NCBI RefSeq assembly: GCF_019925205.1
Contig: NC_083565.1
Span: 37,166,241-37,230,240, forward strand
Direction of reading: 5' to 3'
Length of the DNA stretch: 64,000 bases
DNA from: Metopolophium dirhodum
Lineage: Eukaryota > Arthropoda > Insecta > Hemiptera > Aphididae
Part shown: one piece after another, positions 58,190-64,000 of the stretch
How the letters are laid out: each line of letters starts with the position of its first letter
How positions within the stretch are numbered: the stretch's first letter is position 1
Made by a program: the position numbers and the translations under genes
Notes under the pieces: model-generated
What the model was told of the DNA's origin: nothing
The model's database searches: none
What the model saw: only the letters and a program-made list of their open reading frames with translations

Positions 58190-59237
58190 ACATGCAATCC
58201 AAAATAAATAATAGATAATTACTAGAAGTCAAGTTCAATGTAACCTATAAAATGAACCTTAACTCCAGATTTGAATTAGTCAGTTAGTGGAACCTATGAG
58301 TAATGAGGTAACAGATTGTATGCCTCTTGGACTACACATTCAGCTTGGTGCGAAGGCATTTCGACTACCATCTACTGACCTACTGTTCCTAATACTCGGC
58401 CAGGAGCTGAATCCATACGATCTCCAAAACCTTTAAATTGCACTGAACTAGTCAAACTTTTTCCAATCACTCCCAACATCATCTATAGAAATTGGCCTCC
58501 TAATGGAATACGTTATGTCTATGTATCTTGTAAAAAGATTAACTTTAAAAATGTTGATACAAAGACTTGAGGATAAAGGAGGTAGAAGTTCAGAAGAGAC
58601 CCAAAACTATAAAATTAAAAAGTTAGCAGATGTGGATCCAAATTTGGCCACTACATCTTATCGATTTTCCTTGGTGTGTCCATTGGGTAAAATGAAATTG
58701 AAGATACCTGCAAAATCTAAGTACATTTAATTTAATGAATGACAAAAAGCCAAAATTGATGTGCCCAATATGTATTAAACGTTGTTTGTATGATGGCATA
58801 CAAATAGAAAATTATTTGTTGAAAGTTGTTTCAAGTCTAACACTCGAAGACTGCAGTAAAGAAATTGAATTTTTAGCTGATGGCGCATGGTTAGTTTATG
58901 AAAAAAATAAAGAGACAAAAACCACAAATAGTATCCATGATGCAAAATTGAAACCTATTTATTCTGTGAATATAGTAGTGACGAAGAAAAATCAGTTGAA
59001 ATAAAAGTAGAACTTAACCCTGCAACTGTCAAACGCAAAGAAAATTATTACTTAAAGTTTGTTGATTTGACATTAAGTGATGACGAAGAAGAACCACCAA
59101 AAAAAAAATATAAACAGCTGTTACCAGTTCTGAGCAAGGAGTAGTAATTGAAATAGACAGTTCTCCTTCAAGTCCTATCCCTACAACTGAAGCCTCCTAA
59201 TTTTTACTATTGTAAGTAAAACAATCTTAAGATACAT
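58190..59237 (+). pseudogene. PIAS-like pseudogene, plus-strand arm of an inverted repeat
   Basis: Covers, without introns, part of the PINIT domain (58260-58500, frame-broken), MEYVMSMYLVKRLTLK from 58503, DVDPNLATTSYRFSLVCPLG, a stop after AKSKYI, then MNDKKPKLMCPICIKRCLYD (second half of the SP-RING), and a C-terminal acidic tail with VDLTLSDDEEEPPKKK, a SUMO-interacting motif. About a dozen residues with the first Cys/His pair of the SP-RING are missing, so no E3 activity is possible. Lack of introns suits a retrocopy. Matches 60689-61823 inverted, but lacks about 85 bp of the tail that the other arm has. Confidence 0.85.
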
Positions 59238-59295
59238 TAATTTTTAACCTTGTTTGTACGATGACATACAAATAGAAAATTAATGACACGACATA

Positions 59296-59535
59296 CACTA
59301 AAAATGCAAATTTACTTGATAATTCAGAACAATTGGGATGAATATTTTTTGCTTTTTCTAAACAGTCAATACATTCTTCATATTTATTGCTGTCGAATAA
59401 CGAATTTGCATTAAGTAGTATAACATTTAAGTCCATCGGTTTATGTGTATGGAGTTCCTTACACATCTTTGACGCCTCTATGAAATTTCAATTTTGATGT
59501 TCGGGTATGGCAGAAATTAGAAGCTCATCTAAAAA
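59296..59535 (-). pseudogene. OGT-like first TPR exon
   Basis: Minus strand: DELLISAIPEHQN, stop, NFIEASKMCKELHTHKPMDL, NVILLNANSLFDSNKYEECI, DCLEKAKNIHPNCSELSSKF, then a GTATGT donor. It is the most upstream recognisable part of the OGT-like gene and lies in the loop of the PIAS inverted repeat. ATG 59466 is internal to the repeat. Confidence 0.7.
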
Positions 59536-59742
59536 ATGTATATATTATAATAATATGTATTTTATAACATTGAACGATAATTAATGTTAAGTTATTTCAG
59601 TAAATAAATTGGTAGAATAATAATTGATACAATTCAAACAATTCAATAAGCTGTAATTTATTAGTATATTTATTTTGTTTTATTTCATTTTATTTTACAA
59701 TATGGAACGAACTCTTTAATACATGAATATAATAATATTAAT

Positions 59743-60020
59743 TTGCTTTATGGAAACGAGGCTCAATTTTACAGTGAGAATGCAGGGTCAGTATTGATAA
59801 TGCGTATAAGACAGATGATCGGTGAGTTTGAAGAAGATAAAGGTATATGTAATGGAACAGATGAACGCGTACAGCGGGAGGGGACATTGTATGAGACACG
59901 AGATAGTGATTCTAGACTGTCAATTTTAGAGAAAAGAAGATTAGATAGAAATGATAAGTTAGCTGAATGACGACGATCAGCGAGGCTTTCTAAGGAAAAA
60001 AGGCATTGGATTGGTGTGTA
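59743..60020 (+). pseudogene. unidentified coding relic, one in-frame stop
   Basis: The frame reads SENAGSVLIMRIRQMIGEFE, TLYETRDSDSRL, then RLSILEKRRLDRNDKLAE, TGA, RRSARLSKEKRHW. Charged, coherent sequence continues on both sides of the stop, which suggests a decayed exon. I do not recognise the family; the basic RRSARLSKEKR stretch is the only notable motif. Confidence 0.45.
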
Positions 60021-60688
60021 ATCATATTTATAATGTAAAATATATTTTAAAGTAAATTTTAAGTTCTTAAATAAATAATAATATGCTAAGTTTAAACAAT
60101 ATTTCAATTATTAAGATATAATAAATATAATTTATGTTGAATCTTTAGTGGATAATATTATACCTTTGACTAATAATAGTTTTTCAGTTTTTCAAATTTA
60201 TATAAGTAGTATTAAGGCACATTTCAATTCTTATTAGGCTCAGTACATAATTAATTTAATGTTATTGTACGAAAGAATGATTTTGAATTTAAATTAAATA
60301 GCTATAAAACTATTGACTCATTAGGAACAGAAAGTAAGTGTGATGGTAGAACTGTATTGGGTATAATAAATAAAATAAATAAATGTTGTCTTCATCTACT
60401 TTGTTTATTTTGGATTTAGTATTATTAAAATGAGTAAAAAAGTGTTTTGCCCTCGAACCTTTGACTTATAATTGATATATAGGCCATTTGATACATTTTA
60501 AAGAGCGTGTATTGTCACTATATTAAATTAAAATTGTATTAAAATTATTAATTATTAATTGCTTTTAAAAAAGAAATATATTATTCTATTATTATCTTAA
60601 TATTTATTAAATATAACATTTTAAAAATTAATTTTATCTTATATGCTATACAGATAGAACTTATATATCATAAAAATGTTAGAGTTTG
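60021..60688. other. remaining loop of the PIAS inverted repeat
   Basis: AT-rich DNA without features; with 59238-60020 it makes up the 1451-bp spacer between the arms. Confidence 0.5.
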
Positions 60689-61823
60689 ATGAATCTTAAA
60701 ATTGTTTTACTTACGATAGTAAAAATTAGGAGGCTTCAGTTGTAGGGATAGGACTTGAAGGAGGACTGTCTATTTCAATTACTACTCCTTGCTCAGAACT
60801 GGTAACAGATTGTTGCGTTTGAACTTGAGCTTGTGGTTTTAAATCAACTACGGCAACTGGTTATATAGCATCAGCAGCCTGTGCCTCATTTTCCTGTTTA
60901 TATTTTTTTTTGGTGGTTCTTCTTCGTCATCACTTAATGTCAAATCAACAAACTTTAAGTTTTAATTTTCTTTGCGTTTGACAGTTGCAGGGTTAAGTTC
61001 TACTTTTATTTCAACTGATTTTTCTTCGTCACTACTAAATTCACAGAATAAATAGGTTTCAATTTTGCATCATGGATACTATTTGTGGTTTTTGTCTCTT
61101 TATTTTTTTCATAAACTAACCATGTGCCATCAGCTAAAAATTCAATTTCCTTACTGCAGTCTTCGAGTGTTAGACTTGAAACAACTTTCAACAAATAATT
61201 TTCTATTTGTATGTCATCATACAAACAACGTTTATTACATATTGGGCACATCAATGTTGGCTTTTTGTCATTCATTAAATTAAATGTACTTAGATTTTGC
61301 AGGTATCTTCAATTTCATTTTACCCAATGGACACACCAAGGAAAATCGATAAGATGTAGTGGCCAAATTTGGATCCACATCTGCTAACTTTTTAATTTTA
61401 TAGTTTTGGGTCTCTTCTGAACTTCTACCTCCTTTATCCTCAAGTCTTTGTATCAACATTTTTAAAGTTAATCTTTTTACAAGATACATAGACATAACGT
61501 ATTCCATTAGGAGGCCAATTTCTATAGATGATGTTGGGAGTGATTGGAAAAAGTTTGACTAGTTCAGTGCAATTTAAAGGTTTTGGAGATCGTCTGGATT
61601 CAGCTCCTGGCCGAGTATTAGGAACAGTAGGTCTGTAGATGGTAGTCGAAATGCCTTCACACCAAGCTGAATGTGTAGTCCAAGAGGCATACAATCTGTT
61701 ACCTCATTACTCATAGGTTCCACTAACTGACTAATTCGAATCTGGAGTTAAGGTTCATTTTATAGGTTACATTGAACTTGACTTCTAGTAATTATCTATT
61801 ATTTATTTTGGATTGCATGTCCA
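60689..61823 (-). pseudogene. PIAS-like pseudogene, minus-strand arm of the inverted repeat
   Basis: Same content as the plus-strand arm. Read on the minus strand: PINIT part (AESRRSPKPLNCTELVKLFP, NIIYRNWPPNGIRYV), frameshift, MEYVMSMYLVKRLTLK to AKSKYI stop (identical 75-residue frame in both arms), MNDKKPTLMCPICNKRCLYD, and an acidic tail. This arm keeps the Gln-rich stretch before the end (near 60800-60890) that the other arm lost, and has ICNKRC and LVVTKK where the other reads ICIKRC and IVVTKK. Both arms share the frameshift and the SP-RING deletion, so they derive from one already dead copy. Confidence 0.85.
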
Positions 61824-61990
61824 AGAGGCATAAAATCTGTTACTTCATTACTCATAGGTTCCAATAACTGACTAATTCGAATCTGGAACTGATAAATATA
61901 ATAATTTCCTGGGGAAGCATCACGTTTCTTGGCAACAATATTGACGTTCTCGGTTGACACAAAAAGTTTGAATTGCGATTCTTTCATACC
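61824..61990 (-). pseudogene. PIAS-like PINIT start, extra copy
   Basis: Minus strand reads ESQFKLFVSTENVNIVAKKR, ASPGNYYIYQFQIRISQLLE and PMSNEVTDFMPLG, the beginning of the PINIT domain. The LEPMSNEVTDFMPLG block also occurs at 61676-61748, a partial tandem duplication of about 75 bp. Confidence 0.75.
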
Positions 61991-62089
61991 TAAATAAATA
62001 AGATACTTATTATTAAATTTGATTTTGTTTGAAGCGATAATTCTAAAATCTTATCCGTAACAGATAATGTGTCGTGTATAAGCTGACGA

Positions 62090-62468
62090 AGAGATCGAAG
62101 AAATCGTATTTAAAGTATCGTCTATTTTGGAAATTTATTTTTATATTGATCAGGTGCGTACTTTTGTTTCGGTAAACAGTGATATAAATACGCCAGATGT
62201 ATCAATGGCACTAAACAATATTTCTAATTTTGTTAAAAAATCTTATTTAAATTATAAACAAACCACTATAATAGATTATTTTTCAAACGAATCGTACACA
62301 AGCGAATTTGACTGTATTTTTGTTTTAGCGTACCTTAGTACACGGGGAACGTCTTACGTCAGTACAAGTGTAATGTTTATATCAAATACAACCAAGTTGG
62401 GGTACACATTGATTAACTATTTTCCATTTTACCCATTTATACAAAATTACAGTACCCTTTTTTTCTAA
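62090..62468 (+). pseudogene. pogo/Tigger-like transposase, C-terminal relic
   Basis: From about 62075 the frame reads ADEEIEEIVFKVSS, then DINTPDVSMALNNISNFVKK and LNYKQTTIIDYF. Acidic start, alternating helices and the final Q-x-x-I-x-x-F/YF are the usual end of pogo-like DDE transposases. After about 62285 the frame runs on without resemblance. No domain with the DDE residues is present. Confidence 0.5.
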
Positions 62469-62819
62469 ATTTAAGCATAGGTACACAAAAAATATAAAAA
62501 AATATTTTTTCTTTTTTTGGGGGGGTTGAACCTACTGCTGTGAAAGTTCTCGTTTTTCCATACGTATTTTGGTATCGCTTCTTTTAAAACGTTTCCTTTC
62601 TCTATCATATTTCCTTAATTTTCTTTTCTTTTATTCTAACTGAATAACTGATAATTTTGCTTTTGGCATATTTTATTTAAGTATTTAAATAGAATTTAAT
62701 TCGGTTTAACCGTAACCCTTACTGTCTATTAATATTAATGGTTTTTGCTAAAACGTTAAGTTTGCAAGTTGGTATTAGAATCTGTAGCGTAATATTCAAC
62801 CAGGGGTAGTAACTATATA
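62469..62819. other. no gene; T- and G-run near 62500-62526
   Basis: AT-rich; TTTTTTTGGGGGGGTT at 62511 could be an old transposon end. Confidence 0.4.
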
Positions 62820-63365
62820 CCAGTAGCTACAGACAGTAATTAAATATCTTATTACAAACAATTGTAACTATACTCCAGCCCACGAGAGTCCATCCGTAAA
62901 CCGCGCATCGATACTGATGTACGCGACGTCTGCCAGCCGAATTTTCTCCCACCACTCGTCAACGTGAATACAGCGGCTCATAAAAACACAGATAATTAAT
63001 TGCTGTTTTGGGGATGTTATATAATTCTCCATATTGAATAAAAAAACCTCGCAAAGAACTCGTAAAAAAATAAGTTATAATCTTATAACGTAAACGACAA
63101 AAAAGACCAGTTGTAAAAACGAATTAGTCGAATTTTATAAACGTGTTTAATGCTGTCACTACGTATACACGAATATCAACGACGGCTGTCGGCGATCGTA
63201 GCCGGCCGGCTTCCGATCGGTATGATTCGGCGAATGGAAGGGGAACCGATGCGCAGTGACGGACGCGTTTTTATGTATGGACTCTCATGGGCCGTAGTAT
63301 ATGTACAGTAACTACGGACAGTAAATAATTATCTTAATATCAACAATCATAACCATGTATAGTTA
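62820..63365. mobile_element. inverted-repeat element between two 55-bp direct repeats
   Basis: GCCCACGAGAGTCCATCCGT at 62879 and its inverse ACGGCCCATGAGAGTCCATA at 63297-63278 form the termini of a segment of about 420 bp with GC-rich ends. Outside lie imperfect direct repeats (CAGTAGCTACAGACAGTAAT at 62820 and CAGTAACTACGGACAGTAAA at 63308) extending over about 55 bp. Class unknown. Confidence 0.55.
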
Positions 63366-64000
63366 ACTAACGGACGGACACAACAGTGATAAAAGGCGTT
63401 CTATACATATGTTAAGAAACCAAAAAATCAAAAATGAGCACTGGCACTAAATAGAATTTATACCAATTCCCGGTTATGATTTCAAGAATTATATTGAAAT
63501 ATTTAGAAAGTATTAAACAATAATTACCTGTGATAGTATTTCTTTTTTTCTTTAAATTGAACTGTAGGTGCGTCAAAAATAATTTGAACAATCAATACGG
63601 TTGTGATTGTCGTTGGAAGCTTTAACGCGAGCCGACTACCATTTGACCATGATGCTTCACTTCTGATGAAAACTTTGATTTCGGTGTAGTATCAGACACA
63701 AAGTGTGAGGTACGGAAAAGCAGTTGTCGCTGCTAGAATGATTGCTATGGAACGCCGAGTTGGACGTGAAATCACGTACGTCGTAAAGATGATGAATAAC
63801 AATCAAAAATCATTAACAATGAGGCAGTTTAGTTCAGGGACGCTAAGGCGTACGACAATGGAGGGACGCTTTGTGTGAGCTGTCGAGCACTCGATCCCGT
63901 TGGACGCTTGGACGCTGGTCGTGTTATTCGATGGTAGGTAACCACTAACCACCATAGGCTAACATAAACTTCTATGGAGGTAAACGACAGTGTAGCCACA
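63366..64000. other. GC-richer end of window, no gene recognised
   Basis: 63560-64000 is GC-richer than most of the window, but no frame longer than a few dozen codons, splice-supported exon or RNA gene could be identified. Confidence 0.45.

Noticed and set aside
1..64000. tRNA, rRNA, snRNA genes and CRISPR arrays
   Set aside because: No tRNA A/B-box pair with cloverleaf potential, no rRNA-like block and no spaced identical repeats were recognised by eye. A tRNAscan or Rfam search would be decisive.

Overview
This window looks like nuclear DNA of a hemipteran insect, most probably an aphid. It is very AT-rich, has spliced genes with GT..AG introns from 64 bp to several kb, and is crowded with short non-autonomous DNA transposons, LINE fragments and a solo LTR. 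The host genes seen (an MFSD6-type transporter pair, an OGT-like TPR gene and a PIAS-like gene) are animal families. The aphid assignment is an inference from overall character; no search was run.

Layout. 1-2451: the last two exons of an MFSD6-like transporter (gene A), whose 5' part lies outside the window. 3672-8510: a gene for a secreted, internally repetitive protein. Its stop codon lies inside a strong splice donor, and splicing to an in-frame exon at 8306 would replace the secreted tail with a transmembrane anchor. A decayed hAT transposase sits on the other strand in that intron. 9088-22233: mostly mobile elements, namely two hAT-type elements with 8-bp target duplications, a solo LTR that holds a nested 5'-truncated LINE and a histone-type stem-loop, TTAA-flanked and TA-flanked MITEs, and copies of a dispersed repeat (R1). 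A small relic of the end of gene A is at 18062. 23660-40288: a complete seven-exon MFSD6-like gene (gene B, 447 codons, 12 predicted membrane spans). Its introns carry many MITEs, including one TTAA element containing three further nested insertions. 40600-52500: largely repeat-derived or featureless DNA, except for a compact candidate mini-gene on the minus strand (46701-47026) with TATA box, short intron and a 38-codon reading frame resembling the start of eEF1A. 52530-59535: remains of an OGT-like gene on the minus strand, broken by stops, a frameshift, a LINE and a MITE. 57780-61990: PIAS-like (SUMO E3 ligase) pseudogene copies, two of which form an inverted repeat with arms of about 1.0-1.1 kb. 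62090-62470: a pogo/Tigger-like transposase relic. The last 1.5 kb holds an inverted-repeat element and no gene that I recognise.

How the parts relate. Genes A and B are tandem paralogs on the same strand with conserved intron positions, apart from one 64-bp intron present only in B. The relic between them suggests the locus has duplicated more than once. The two most interesting loci are the repeat-protein gene, with a possible secreted/membrane switch, and the PIAS inverted repeat, which could make long double-stranded RNA if transcribed. Both are readings of the sequence and need transcript data.
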